In this document: one piece after another, positions 16,967-26,434 of the stretch | Layout: each line of letters starts with the position of its first letter | Position numbering within the stretch: position 1 is the stretch's first letter | Assembly (NCBI GenBank): GCA_965215715.1 | Contig: OZ244129.1 | Span: 3,073,714 to 3,137,713, forward strand | Length of the DNA: 64,000 nt | Source: HXMU1428-3 sp965215715 | Lineage (GTDB): Bacteria; Pseudomonadota; Alphaproteobacteria; Rhizobiales; HXMU1428-3 | Reading direction: 5' to 3' | Program-made: the position numbers and the translations under genes | The notes under the pieces: generated by a model | The model's input: the letters and a program-made list of their open reading frames with translations, nothing else | The model's database searches: none | What the model was told of the DNA's origin: nothing

Positions 16967-17014
16967 GCCAAAATTATTAATAAATGGTTAATTTGAGCTT
17001 TGGGGAGCCTGATT

Positions 17015-18544
17015 GTGAGCGAGACTTACGCTGACATCTTTGATGTATTTGTTGTCGGTGGCGGCATTAATGGTTGCGGCATCGCGCGCGAAGCTGTGGG
17101 CAGAGGCTTTTCAGTTTGTTTGGCTGAGATGAATGATTTGGCCAGTGGCACCTCTTCAGGGTCGACCAAGTTGGTGCATGGTGGTTTGCGCTATCTTGAA
17201 TATTATGAATTTCGCCTTGTCAGAGAGGCTCTGAAAGAGCGTGAGGTTTTGTGGTCTATCGCACCGCATATCATTTGGCCGTTGCGCTTTGTTTTACCCC
17301 ATCATAAAGAATTGCGCCCAGCTTGGTTATTGCGCTTGGGGTTGTTTTTATATGACCATTTGGGTGGGCGTAAATTATTGCCTGTGACCAAGGTTTTAGA
17401 TATGGCTGATGATGAGGCCTCTAAACCTTTAAGCCAAAGTTTTTCGAAAGCTTTTGAATATTCAGACTGTTGGGTGAATGATGCCCGCTTGGTCGTGCTG
17501 AATGCACGTGATGCAGCTGATCGGGGTGCACAAATTTTGGTGCGCACAAAAGTGGTCTCAGCGGTTCGCTGTGATGGGCTTTGGCAGATTGTGTTAGAGG
17601 GTGCAGATGGGGCCAGAAAAACTGTTAATGCGCGGTATTTGATTAATGCGGCAGGGCCCTGGGTTGATCAGTTTTTAGCTGATGGGGTGCGCCAAAACAG
17701 CGTTCACAATGTGCGGCTCGTGCAAGGCAGCCATATCATTGTGAAGAAATTATTTGATCATGATCGCTGTTATATTTTCCAGCAAGGGGATGGGCGGATT
17801 GTGTTTGCCATTCCTTATGAAGATGATTTTACCCTTATTGGTACCACAGACCGTGAATTTTCTGGTGACCCAACAGATGTAAAAATTTCCAGTGAAGAAA
17901 TTGATTATTTATGTGACGCGGCAAACGAATATTTTTCTCAGTCGATTGAGGCTGGTGATGTTGTTTGGTCTTACTCCGCCATACGGCCTCTATTTGATGA
18001 TGGGGCGTCTAAGGCGCAAGAGGCAACGCGTGATTATGTTTTAAAAGTAGAAGGTGAGGATGGTCAGGCCCCCTTATTAAATATTTTTGGAGGGAAAATA
18101 ACCACCTATCGCAAACTATCGGAAAGCGCGGTGGAAAAAATTGAATCCTTCTTTGGTGAACGCCAAGACTTCTTGACAAATTCGGTCCCCCTTCCCGGTG
18201 GCGATTTTGACGTTACAGGCTTTGATAATCAGGTTCAGAGTTTAAAAAATAAATATCCGTTTTTACAAAATGAGCATGCGCGCCATTTGGTGCGCCACTA
18301 TGGAACCAAAGCTTATGAGATATTAGGCAAGGCCGGTTCTTATGATGATTTGGGTGAGTTTTTTGGCGGCCAGCTTTGGGCTTGTGAGGTTGCTTATTTG
18401 GTTGCACGTGAATGGGCATTGAGTGCTGAGGATATTTTATGGCGCCGCACAAAGCAGGGGCTTAGGATGAAACCGGGCCAGGTTGAAGCGTTGGAACTTT
18501 TTTTGCAAAACTTAGACGCTCGAGCTGAGCGATTGTCAGCTTAA
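17015..18544 (+). CDS. glpD: Aerobic glycerol-3-phosphate dehydrogenase
   Basis: A 509-residue FAD enzyme, close to E. coli GlpD (501). It oxidises sn-glycerol-3-phosphate to dihydroxyacetone phosphate at the membrane and passes electrons to quinone. The FAD-binding loop is VVGGGINGCGIAREA, followed by the family segments GTSSGSTKLVHGGLRYLE and LINAAGPWVD; GGKITTYRKL is the conserved late motif. GTG 17015 is chosen because TGGGGAG sits eight bases before it; the TTG at 17000 would overlap that site. It leads the operon glpD-glpS-T-P-Q-DUF2160-V, with GlpS 27 bases downstream. Confidence 0.95.
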   Translation: MSETYADIFDVFVVGGGINGCGIAREAVGRGFSVCLAEMNDLASGTSSGSTKLVHGGLRYLEYYEFRLVREALKEREVLWSIAPHIIWPLRFVLPHHKELRPAWLLRLGLFLYDHLGGRKLLPVTKVLDMADDEASKPLSQSFSKAFEYSDCWVNDARLVVLNARDAADRGAQILVRTKVVSAVRCDGLWQIVLEGADGARKTVNARYLINAAGPWVDQFLADGVRQNSVHNVRLVQGSHIIVKKLFDHDRCYIFQQGDGRIVFAIPYEDDFTLIGTTDREFSGDPTDVKISSEEIDYLCDAANEYFSQSIEAGDVVWSYSAIRPLFDDGASKAQEATRDYVLKVEGEDGQAPLLNIFGGKITTYRKLSESAVEKIESFFGERQDFLTNSVPLPGGDFDVTGFDNQVQSLKNKYPFLQNEHARHLVRHYGTKAYEILGKAGSYDDLGEFFGGQLWACEVAYLVAREWALSAEDILWRRTKQGLRMKPGQVEALELFLQNLDARAERLSA

Positions 18545-18571
18545 GCTATTATTTTTTAAGGACTAATTTTG

Positions 18572-19654
18572 ATGTTGGAATTAAAAAATATATCAAAACG
18601 CGTTGCTGGAGAGCTGCATCTTGATGATGTTTGCCTGACTTTGCAAAAGGGGTCGTTGAATGTTTTGTTAGGGCCAACTTTATCGGGCAAGACCAGTTTA
18701 ATGCGGGTGATGGCCGGGCTTGATCAACCAACCGAGGGCCAGGTGCTGGTTGATGATGAAGATGTAACAGATGTGCCGGTGCAAAAACGCAATGTGGCGA
18801 TGGTCTATCAACAATTTATCAATTACCCCGCGCTGACCGTTTATGAAAATATTGCCTCGCCTTTACGGATTGCAAAAAAGGACCGGGCAACGATTGATAG
18901 GGAAGTGAGGCAAGCGGCCGGGCTGTTGCGGCTTACGCCTTATTTGGATCGGAAACCGTTGAACTTATCTGGGGGACAACAACAAAGAACGGCTTTGGCA
19001 CGTGCGATTGTGAAAAATGCTGATTTGGTGTTGTTGGATGAGCCACTGGCTAACCTTGACTATAAATTACGCGAAGAGTTGCGCGATGAATTGCCCAAAA
19101 TATTCTCCCAGTCAGGGGCGATTTTTGTTTATGCCACCACAGAGCCGACAGAGGCTTTGCTATTGGGCGGCAATACGGCAACGCTTTGCCAAGGGCGTGT
19201 AACACAGTTTGGGTCAACGGTTGATGTGTTTCGCCAACCGATTGATCTGGTTACTGCCCAAACTTTTTCTGACCCTCCCTTAAATATCGTTGAAGCGCAG
19301 AAAAAGGGCGGCGTGTTTGAGCTTGAGCAAGGTGCTCAAATTCCAGTTCCCTCAGGTTTGCAGCATGTGCAAGATCGCTCTTACACCATAGGATTTCGCC
19401 CGCATCATTTGTCCCCCAAACCGATTGGGGACCATGGTGTGGCTTTGAAGGCAACAGTTGTGGTTACAGAGCTGACTGGGTCTGAGAGTTTTGTGCATAT
19501 CAGCCACGACCTGCAGCGTTGGGTGATGTTGGCGCATGGCATTCATGAATATGAGGCTGGACAGCCCATTGAGGTGCATCTGGATACACGACATTTGATG
19601 GTTTTTGATGAGACGGACAAGCTGATTTGCGCCCCTTCACAGCAGGCAGCTTAG
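18572..19654 (+). CDS. glpS: Glycerol ABC importer ATPase GlpS
   Basis: A 360-residue ABC ATPase of the carbohydrate-importer (MalK-like) class. The Walker A loop is GPTLSGKTS, with Thr in place of the usual Ser as in other GlpS proteins; the signature is LSGGQQQR and Walker B is LVLLDEPLANLD. The C-terminal TOBE-like part starts near residue 235. With GlpT it energises uptake of glycerol through GlpP and GlpQ, as described for the Rhizobium GlpSTPQV system. AAGGA lies nine bases upstream of ATG 18572. GlpT follows after 12 bases. Confidence 0.9.
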   Translation: MLELKNISKRVAGELHLDDVCLTLQKGSLNVLLGPTLSGKTSLMRVMAGLDQPTEGQVLVDDEDVTDVPVQKRNVAMVYQQFINYPALTVYENIASPLRIAKKDRATIDREVRQAAGLLRLTPYLDRKPLNLSGGQQQRTALARAIVKNADLVLLDEPLANLDYKLREELRDELPKIFSQSGAIFVYATTEPTEALLLGGNTATLCQGRVTQFGSTVDVFRQPIDLVTAQTFSDPPLNIVEAQKKGGVFELEQGAQIPVPSGLQHVQDRSYTIGFRPHHLSPKPIGDHGVALKATVVVTELTGSESFVHISHDLQRWVMLAHGIHEYEAGQPIEVHLDTRHLMVFDETDKLICAPSQQAA

Positions 19655-19666
19655 AGGAGTTTTTTT

Positions 19667-20737
19667 ATGGCTCGTATAGATTTAGAGCATATTCGCCATT
19701 CTTACCTTCCCAACCCGGGGAGTGATGAGGATTATGCGCTCAAGGAAGTGCACCATGTTTGGGATGATGGCGGGGCTTATGCGTTATTGGGGCCGTCTGG
19801 CTGTGGTAAGACCACATTGCTCAATATCATTTCTGGTTTGCTGACCCCATCTGAGGGCAAGATTTTATTTGATGGCAATGATGTAACCGGCTTTGCGCCA
19901 GAAGAGCGCAACATTGCCCAGGTGTTTCAGTTCCCTGTTGTCTATGACACGATGAGCGTGTTTGATAATATAGCCTTTCCCTTGCGCAATCGCGGACTGT
20001 CTGAAGCTGAGGTTGGCAAGCGGGTGGCTGAGACGATTGATATGCTGGAGCTTGGAGATTGGGCACAGCGCAAAGCACAGGGCTTATCAGCTGATTTAAA
20101 ACAAAAAATATCGTTAGGGCGCGGCATGGTGCGCTCAGACGTGAGCGCAATTTTATTTGATGAGCCGCTCACCGTGATTGATCCGCATATGAAGTGGCAA
20201 TTGCGCTCACAATTGAAGCTTTTGCATAAGCAATTTGGCCATACGATGGTTTATGTCACCCATGACCAAACTGAAGCATTGACCTTTGCTGACAAGGTGG
20301 TGGTGATGTTGGGGGGTGAGATTTTGCAAATTGGCACACCGGAAGAATTGTTTGCCCGGCCCGGCCATACCTTTGTTGGGTATTTTATTGGTTCACCTGG
20401 AATGAATGTGTTGCCCGTTGAGATAGAGGGCGGTGCTGTGCACTTTGGGACCCAAGAGATTTTATCTTCTGTTGAGATTGCTGTTCCTGAGAACGCCAAA
20501 ATGGCTCTGGGGATCAGGCCAGAGTTTATCCAGTTTAATGATCAGGGGCTGGCTGTTCAGATCAAAAAGGTTGAGGATATTGGCCGGGAAAAAATTGTTC
20601 GTGCCCAGCTTGAGACACAAGAAGTGGCTGTGGTGCTTGGGGAAGATGAGCCGGTGCCGTCAGACCCTAAGATTAGTTTTGTGCCAGAAGGCATCAACTT
20701 TTACGCCGATGATTGGCGTGTGGACGTAGAAGGGTAG
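19667..20737 (+). CDS. glpT: Glycerol ABC importer ATPase GlpT
   Basis: A 356-residue ABC ATPase paired with GlpS. Walker A is LGPSGCGKTT and Walker B is AILFDEPLTVID, but the ABC signature is degenerate: LSADLKQK where LSGGQ is expected. This change is a known trait of GlpT proteins in this importer class and suggests one asymmetric ATP site in the GlpS/GlpT heterodimer. The H-loop His is in VYVTHDQTEAL. The C-terminal regulatory domain is intact. It lies six bases before glpP. Confidence 0.9.
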   Translation: MARIDLEHIRHSYLPNPGSDEDYALKEVHHVWDDGGAYALLGPSGCGKTTLLNIISGLLTPSEGKILFDGNDVTGFAPEERNIAQVFQFPVVYDTMSVFDNIAFPLRNRGLSEAEVGKRVAETIDMLELGDWAQRKAQGLSADLKQKISLGRGMVRSDVSAILFDEPLTVIDPHMKWQLRSQLKLLHKQFGHTMVYVTHDQTEALTFADKVVVMLGGEILQIGTPEELFARPGHTFVGYFIGSPGMNVLPVEIEGGAVHFGTQEILSSVEIAVPENAKMALGIRPEFIQFNDQGLAVQIKKVEDIGREKIVRAQLETQEVAVVLGEDEPVPSDPKISFVPEGINFYADDWRVDVEG

Positions 20738-20743
20738 GACCTG

Positions 20744-21607
20744 GTGGAAAAGACCTGGAATAATAAAGCTTGGTTTATGGTTTTGCCAGTGTTGCTGATT
20801 GTGGCGCTCAATGCTGTTGTGCCGTTGATGACGGTGGTCAACTATTCAGTGCAAGAGACCTTTGGCGATAATTTATTTTTCTTTGAAGGGGCGCGCTGGT
20901 TCCGCGAAACGGTACATTCTGACCGGTTTCATGCTGCTTTGTTGCGACAGTTTATTTTTACCGCGACCATTTTGGTGATTGAGATACCGCTCGGGGTGGC
21001 TGTGGCGCTTGCTATGCCAAAATCTGGGGTGTGGGCTTCTGTTTGTTTGGTGCTCATGGCTTTGCCCTTGTTGATCCCCTGGAATGTGGTGGGCGCCATG
21101 TGGAATATTTTTGCCTTGCCCGATATTGGCTTGCTTGGCTATTCGCTGAATTCAATTGGGATAGATTATAATTTTACCCGCCAGCCCGTTTCAGCTTGGA
21201 TCACGGTGGTGTTGATGGATGTTTGGCACTGGACCTCGTTGGTGGTGCTGCTTGCTTATGCTGGTTTGCAGTCCATTGATGATGCTTATTATCAAGCCGC
21301 TCGTATTGATGGGGCGTCTCGCTGGTCAGTGTTTAGATATATTCAATTGCCCAAATTAAAGCATGTGCTGACCATTGCGTTTTTGCTGCGCTTTATGGAC
21401 AGCTTTATGATTTATACCGAGCCGTTTGTGCTCACAGGCGGGGGGCCGGGTAACACCACCACCTTCCTGTCTATTGATCTGGTGAAAGCGGCGCTGGGTG
21501 AATTTAACCTAGGGATCGCAGCGGCCATGAGCATCATTTATTTCTTAATGACATTGTTGGTGTGTTGGTTGTTCTACACCTTATCCATGAAGGGAGAAAC
21601 CAAATGA
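20744..21607 (+). CDS. glpP: Glycerol ABC importer permease GlpP
   Basis: A 287-residue inner-membrane permease with six predicted transmembrane segments. The cytoplasmic EAA loop, which docks on the ATPases, reads DDAYYQAARIDGASRWSVF. TGGGPGNTT, just after it, is common in sugar permeases of this family. It forms the channel with GlpQ. The start is GTG 20744, shortly after the glpT stop, and the stop codon overlaps the start of glpQ by four bases, showing translational coupling. Confidence 0.92.
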   Translation: MEKTWNNKAWFMVLPVLLIVALNAVVPLMTVVNYSVQETFGDNLFFFEGARWFRETVHSDRFHAALLRQFIFTATILVIEIPLGVAVALAMPKSGVWASVCLVLMALPLLIPWNVVGAMWNIFALPDIGLLGYSLNSIGIDYNFTRQPVSAWITVVLMDVWHWTSLVVLLAYAGLQSIDDAYYQAARIDGASRWSVFRYIQLPKLKHVLTIAFLLRFMDSFMIYTEPFVLTGGGPGNTTTFLSIDLVKAALGEFNLGIAAAMSIIYFLMTLLVCWLFYTLSMKGETK

Positions 21608-22404
21608 CGAAGACACGTTGGTTGGTCACTCTTGTTTATCTGGTGTTTTTGATGTTGCCGATTTATGGCTTGATTGCCATGTCGTTTAAAACCACCAATG
21701 AAATTTTGGGTGGGTTTAGTTTTTGGCCGCAAGATTTCACGCTTGATAGTTATGTGAAAATTTTAACAGACCCCACTTGGTATAATGGCTATATCAATTC
21801 CATAACTTATGTGTTGCTCAACACCATCATTTCCGTCACCTTTGCTTTGCCTGCGGCTTACGCTTTTTCTCGCTATCGGTTTTTGGGAGATAAGCATTTG
21901 TTTTTCTGGTTGTTGACCAACCGGATGGCGCCGCCTGCTGTGTTTGCGCTGCCGTTCTTGCAGCTTTATTCAGCGCTGGGGCTGTTTGACACCCACATTG
22001 CTGTTGCGCTCGCGCATTGCCTGTTCAATATCCCGCTGGCGGTTTGGATTTTGGAAGGGTTTATGTCTGGCGTGCCCAAAGAGATTGATGAGACCGCTTA
22101 TATTGATGGTTATTCCTTCCCGCGCTTTTTTGGTAAGATTTTTATGCCGATGATTGCCAGCGGCATTGGGGTGACTGCGTTTTTCTGTTTCATGTTTTCT
22201 TGGGTCGAATTGTTATTGGCCAAGACGCTGACCTCTGTTGCAGCCAAACCGATCGCAGCGGTGATGACGCGCACGGCCAGCACCTCTGGGTATGAGTTGG
22301 GATTGTTGGCGGCAGCTGGTGTGCTGACCATTATACCTGGTGCGATCGTGATTTGGTTTGTTCGAAATTATATTGCTAAAGGCTTTGCCTTGGGAAGGGT
22401 TTAA
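21604..22404 (+). CDS. glpQ: Glycerol ABC importer permease GlpQ
   Basis: A 266-residue permease, the partner of GlpP. It has six transmembrane segments, and its EAA loop reads PKEIDETAYIDGYSFPRFF. ATG 21604 overlaps the glpP stop (ATGA) and has AAGGGAGA before it; an upstream in-frame TTG at 21562 would force a 46-base overlap and is rejected. Together GlpP and GlpQ make the heterodimeric membrane channel of the importer. Confidence 0.92.
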   Translation: MTKTRWLVTLVYLVFLMLPIYGLIAMSFKTTNEILGGFSFWPQDFTLDSYVKILTDPTWYNGYINSITYVLLNTIISVTFALPAAYAFSRYRFLGDKHLFFWLLTNRMAPPAVFALPFLQLYSALGLFDTHIAVALAHCLFNIPLAVWILEGFMSGVPKEIDETAYIDGYSFPRFFGKIFMPMIASGIGVTAFFCFMFSWVELLLAKTLTSVAAKPIAAVMTRTASTSGYELGLLAAAGVLTIIPGAIVIWFVRNYIAKGFALGRV

Positions 22405-22408
22405 GATC

Positions 22409-22690
22409 ATGGATTTATCTTGGATGGCTTGGACATGGCAAACGGCTAGCTTTTTTGCAGTCATTGGCTTGTTGCTTTTAGGCATGAGCCTGTGGGAATG
22501 GGCCAGGCCTGGCGGTGCGCCGCGCAATGGCATTTTAGGGCTTGATACAACACGCGGTGACCGGCTGTTTATTTCGCTGATAACCGCTGCTTACATTCAT
22601 CTTGGATGGCTTTGGGCTACCAGCTTGCCGTTATGGGGCGCTTTGGCGCTCAGCTGCTTGGTGGCTGTGGCTATTTTTAGATGGGTGTGA
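22409..22690 (+). CDS. DUF2160 small membrane protein of the glycerol importer
   Basis: A 93-residue protein of the DUF2160 family, with two to three hydrophobic segments (ASFFAVIGLLLLGMSLWEW and the final ALALSCLVAVAIFRW). Genes of this family are usually found in glycerol ABC operons between glpQ and glpV, as here, and are presumed to help assemble or stabilise the transporter; a direct role is unproven. ATG 22409 lies four bases after the glpQ stop, with GGAAGGG upstream. Confidence 0.88.
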   Translation: MDLSWMAWTWQTASFFAVIGLLLLGMSLWEWARPGGAPRNGILGLDTTRGDRLFISLITAAYIHLGWLWATSLPLWGALALSCLVAVAIFRWV

Positions 22691-22826
22691 AGCTGAGCAA
22701 AAGAATTCTTTGCTTTGAAAAAACAATAATAAACATCAAAGCAGATTTAAGAATACACGGGACTTTTATTTCGTGTTTTGGGCCTGCATATGCGGGTTAA
22801 TACTAGACTCTCAAGGGAGGAAAAAA

Positions 22827-24557
22827 ATGAAACTAAAGCTAATGGCAACCGTTGCCGCTTTGGCCCTACTTAATGGCTCAAGCGGTGCTTTCGCTGGAAA
22901 GGCGGAGGCTGAAAAATGGATTAATTCTGAATTTCAGCCCTCTGTTCTTTCTAAAGCCGAGCAAATGAAAGAAATGGACTGGTTTATTAAAGCGGCGGAG
23001 CCGTTTAAAGGCATGGAAATTAACGTGCTATCAGAGACCATTCCAACTCATGAATATGAATCTAAAACGCTCACCAAAGCGTTTGAAGAAATAACTGGCA
23101 TTAAGGTCAATCACCAATTGTTGGGTGAGGGCGAAGTTGTGCAAGCGGTGCAAACCCAAATGCAAACCAAGCGGAACCTTTATGATGCTTATATTAATGA
23201 CAGTGATTTGATCGGTACCCATTCACGGTTGCAACTGGCTGTGAACCTGTCTGACTTTATGGCAGGGGCTGGCAAAGATGTGACCAATCCAATGTTGGAT
23301 GTCGATGATTTTATCGGCAAATCATTTACCACCGGTCCTGATGGCAAGCTTTATCAATTGCCAGATCAGCAATTTGCGAACCTTTACTGGTTCCGCAAAG
23401 ACTGGTTTGACCGGCCGGATTTGAAAAAGCGTTTTAAAGCTAAATATGGTTATGAGCTGGGCGTGCCTGTGAACTGGTCAGCTTATGAAGATATTGCTGA
23501 GTTCTTTTCCAAAGACGTGAAAGAGATTGATGGTGTGCGGGTTTATGGCCATATGGACTATGGCAAACGCGCGCCTGACTTGGGCTGGCGGATGACAGAT
23601 GCTTGGTTGTCTATGGCTGGTGCTGGTTCTAAAGGTTTGCCAAATGGACGCCCGATTGATGAATGGGGCATTCGTATGGATGCTAAATCATGTAACCCTG
23701 CTGGTGCCTCTGTTGAGCGCGGCGGCGGGACAAATGGCCCAGCTGCTGTTTATGCCATTCGTAAATGGGATGAATGGTTGCGCCAATATGCTCCTCCTGG
23801 TGCAGCTGACTATGACTTTTACCAGTCTTTGCCAGCTCTAAGCCAAGGCAATGTGGCCCAGCAGATCTTTTGGTATACTGCTTTTACCGCCTCTATGGTG
23901 AAGCCAAAATCTGAAGGCAATAACACTGTTGATGGTGATGGTAAGCCTTTATGGCGTATGGCTCCTTCTCCGCATGGTCCTTATTGGGAAAAAGGTCAAA
24001 AGCTTGGTTATCAGGATGCAGGCTCATGGACCATCTTGAAATCAACACCCACAAAACGGGCGAAAGCTGCCTGGCTTTATGCTCAGTTTGTTGTGTCTAA
24101 AACTGTTGATGTGAAGAAAAGCCATGTTGGCTTGACCTTTATTCGTGACAGTTCCATTCGCCACAAAAGCTTTACTGAACGGGCGCCAAAACTTGGCGGT
24201 TTAATCGAGTTTTATCGCTCTCCTGACCGGGTGCTTTGGACACCAACTGGTGTGAACGTTCCTGATTATCCCAAACTTGCTCAGCTTTGGTGGCAAAATA
24301 TTGGTGATGTGAACTCAGGTGCTTTCACCCCGCAACAAGCGATGGATCGTTTGGCTGGTGAAATGGACTTGGTGATGTCTCGTATGCAAGCTGCTGATGA
24401 AAAAGCTAAGGTTTATGGGGGCTGTGGCCCACGGTTAAACCCGAAAAAGACAGCTGCCGATTGGCTTGGTAAGGGCGGTGCAAAAGCCAAACTTTCCAAT
24501 GAGAAGCCAAAAGGTGAGACCATTGCTTATGAAGAGATTGTAAAGCGTTGGCAGTAA
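22827..24557 (+). CDS. glpV: Glycerol ABC importer substrate-binding protein GlpV
   Basis: A 576-residue periplasmic binding protein. Residues 1-23 are a signal peptide ending GAFA. The mature protein has the type-1 extracellular solute-binding fold, large for the class, with LPDQQFANLYWFRKDWF and the late GGCGPRLNP characteristic of GlpV. It delivers glycerol to GlpP/GlpQ. ATG 22827 has AAGGGAGGA upstream; the open frame extends 54 bases further left without conservation. A 136-base gap separates it from DUF2160, and a GC-rich hairpin (24587-24606) follows, so it may be expressed at a higher level than the membrane parts. Confidence 0.92.
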   Translation: MKLKLMATVAALALLNGSSGAFAGKAEAEKWINSEFQPSVLSKAEQMKEMDWFIKAAEPFKGMEINVLSETIPTHEYESKTLTKAFEEITGIKVNHQLLGEGEVVQAVQTQMQTKRNLYDAYINDSDLIGTHSRLQLAVNLSDFMAGAGKDVTNPMLDVDDFIGKSFTTGPDGKLYQLPDQQFANLYWFRKDWFDRPDLKKRFKAKYGYELGVPVNWSAYEDIAEFFSKDVKEIDGVRVYGHMDYGKRAPDLGWRMTDAWLSMAGAGSKGLPNGRPIDEWGIRMDAKSCNPAGASVERGGGTNGPAAVYAIRKWDEWLRQYAPPGAADYDFYQSLPALSQGNVAQQIFWYTAFTASMVKPKSEGNNTVDGDGKPLWRMAPSPHGPYWEKGQKLGYQDAGSWTILKSTPTKRAKAAWLYAQFVVSKTVDVKKSHVGLTFIRDSSIRHKSFTERAPKLGGLIEFYRSPDRVLWTPTGVNVPDYPKLAQLWWQNIGDVNSGAFTPQQAMDRLAGEMDLVMSRMQAADEKAKVYGGCGPRLNPKKTAADWLGKGGAKAKLSNEKPKGETIAYEEIVKRWQ

Positions 24558-24586
24558 TGCTCGGTTTAGATCTTTAAAATACTTCG

Positions 24587-24612
24587 TCGGGGCCTTTTGG
24601 CCCCGATGTTGT
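24587..24612 (+). terminator. GC-rich hairpin after glpV
   Basis: TCGGGGCC (24587-24594), loop TTTT, GGCCCCGA (24599-24606), followed by TGTTGTTT. It is a very stable stem with a weak T-tract, probably the end of the importer operon. Confidence 0.7.
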
Positions 24613-24636
24613 TTGGAAATGGCTAGTGTCTGGACT

Positions 24637-24795
24637 GTGCCTTAATTTCCATGGTTAGACTTTGGCACTTTTAAAAGGCATGTCAAGGGCTCTTCTAGTG
24701 GCGCTTTGGATGCCCACCAGCAACCGCGCTAAGCGCTTCACACCCTTGACATGCAGATATAAAATGCAAAAATCTCACCATGGAAGTTAAGGCAC
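24637..24795. mobile_element. MITE-like palindromic element between glpV and glpK
   Basis: A 159-bp non-coding element. The left end GTGCCTTAA(T)TTCCATGGT is repeated inverted at the right end, and the match continues imperfectly for about 55 bases per arm, including GCATGTCAAGGG near the centre. The centre holds a 33-nt module (24699-24731) also found at 34086-34120. The flanks GGACT and GGGCT could be an imperfect 5-bp target duplication. It has no transposase. It ends 33 bases before the glpK start, so it must influence that gene's leader or promoter. Confidence 0.7.
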
Positions 24796-24827
24796 GGGCT
24801 AAGCCTTGAGAAGGGGAGATAGAGTTG

Positions 24828-26318
24828 ATGAGTGGATTTATTTTAGCGGTTGATCAGGGGACGACGTCAACGCGCTCGATTGTATTTCAAGATATCGCTA
24901 CCATTGCCAGTGTGTCGCAAATGGAATTTGAGCAGCATTTCCCTCACTCTGGCTGGGTTGAACATGAGCCCCAAGAAATTTGGGATAGTGTTGTAAAAAC
25001 CGTTAAAGAGGCGTTGGAAAAAGCCTCTCTTACCGCCGGTGATTTGGCCGGTATTGGCATTACCAATCAGCGTGAAACGACCGTGGTTTGGGAGCGGGCA
25101 ACAGGTAAGCCGGTTCACCGGGCCATCGTTTGGCAAGATCGGCGCACGGCTGAGCTTTGTGAGGAGTTAAAGACCAGGGGCTTGGAAGAAACGTTTACCG
25201 CCAAGACAGGGTTGTTGTTGGACCCTTATTTTTCTGGCACGAAATTGTCTTGGGTGCTTGACCAGGTTGATGGTTTGCGTGAGCGGGCTGTTGGCGGCGA
25301 GATTTGTTTTGGCACCATTGATAGTTGGGTGATTTATAACCTTACCGGTAGGCAAGTGCATGCAACAGATGCCACCAATGCCTCGCGCACCCTGCTTTAT
25401 AATATTGTGGAGAATAAGTGGGATGAAGAGTTGCTCTCTATTCTCAACATTCCGATGGCGATGATGCCTGTGGTGAAAGATTGTGCCGATGATTTTGGTG
25501 TCACAGACCCGGCTTTGTTTGGGGCCGCTGTTCCTATTTTAGGCGTTGCTGGTGATCAGCAGGCGGCAACCATTGGCAATGCTTGTTTTGAGCCTGGCAT
25601 GATGAAGTCTACCTATGGAACAGGTTGTTTTGCGATGTTGAACACAGGCAACCAAGTGGTGCCGTCTAAAAATCGGTTGTTATCAACCATTGCTTATCGA
25701 TTGGACGGGCAAACGACCTATGCGCTTGAGGGGTCTATTTTCATTGCCGGGGCCGCCATTCAGTGGTTGCGTGATGGGCTGGGCATTCTTGAGCGGGCTG
25801 AGCAATCTGGCGAGTTGGCGCAAGGGGCTGATCCGAACCAGCCTGTTTACTTGGTGCCAGCCTTTACGGGGCTCGGGGCACCTTATTGGGATGCTCAAGC
25901 GCGCGGGGCGCTTTATGGGATCACGCGCAATACAGGGCCGGCAGAGATAGCAAAGGCCGCGCTTGAAAGTGTGGCTTATCAAACCTTTGATCTTATGGAA
26001 GCGATGGGCAATGACTGGAGCCAACTTGCCAGTAACGACAGTGTTTTGCGGGTTGATGGGGGCATGGTTGCCTCTGATTGGGCGATGCAGGGTTTGTCTG
26101 ATATTTTGCAAAGCCCGGTTGATCGCCCGGTGATTATGGAGACCACAGCGCTGGGGGCGGCGTGGTTGGCTGGTTTCAAAGCCGGTGTTTGGCCTGACAG
26201 GCAAGCCTTTGCCAAAAGTTGGGCGCTTGAGCGCCGGTTTGAGCCTGCCATGTCGGCTGAGATGCAACAGAAAAAGGTTGCTGGCTGGAAAGATGCTGTG
26301 CGACGAACGTTGAGTTAG
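24828..26318 (+). CDS. glpK: Glycerol kinase
   Basis: A 496-residue FGGY-family kinase that phosphorylates glycerol to sn-glycerol-3-phosphate, the substrate of GlpD. The opening ILAVDQGTTSTRSIVF binds phosphate, GITNQRETTVVW and GRAIVWQDRRT-like segments line the substrate site, and SEQUENCE-level landmarks STYGTGCFAMLNTG and VDGGMVASDW are present. The length matches the family (about 500). AGGGGAG precedes ATG 24828. It is the last gene of the glycerol locus and is separated from glpV by a hairpin and the MITE-like element. Confidence 0.96.
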   Translation: MSGFILAVDQGTTSTRSIVFQDIATIASVSQMEFEQHFPHSGWVEHEPQEIWDSVVKTVKEALEKASLTAGDLAGIGITNQRETTVVWERATGKPVHRAIVWQDRRTAELCEELKTRGLEETFTAKTGLLLDPYFSGTKLSWVLDQVDGLRERAVGGEICFGTIDSWVIYNLTGRQVHATDATNASRTLLYNIVENKWDEELLSILNIPMAMMPVVKDCADDFGVTDPALFGAAVPILGVAGDQQAATIGNACFEPGMMKSTYGTGCFAMLNTGNQVVPSKNRLLSTIAYRLDGQTTYALEGSIFIAGAAIQWLRDGLGILERAEQSGELAQGADPNQPVYLVPAFTGLGAPYWDAQARGALYGITRNTGPAEIAKAALESVAYQTFDLMEAMGNDWSQLASNDSVLRVDGGMVASDWAMQGLSDILQSPVDRPVIMETTALGAAWLAGFKAGVWPDRQAFAKSWALERRFEPAMSAEMQQKKVAGWKDAVRRTLS

Positions 26319-26434
26319 CGTTTAACTGGATAGAAGATTTCTTTGTTTTGTTTTCATGCTATTGTTTTCTTCTGTCACTGTTGTGTGACGTATGACCGTA
26401 GAGTTTATGCACTCAAAAGTAGGGGGGAAGGGTT

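Noticed and set aside
16779..16991. 70-residue open frame between glpR and glpD
   Set aside because: It has no ribosome-binding site or recognisable motif and covers the predicted glpD promoter and operator.
19667..20737. Loss of function of the GlpT ATPase because of the degenerate ABC signature
   Set aside because: The LSAD-type signature is a normal feature of GlpT in this importer class, and the partner GlpS has a full LSGGQ.
25683..26267. 194-residue open frame on the - strand inside glpK
   Set aside because: It is a codon-bias shadow of glycerol kinase; its His/Pro/Arg-rich composition is typical of antisense frames.
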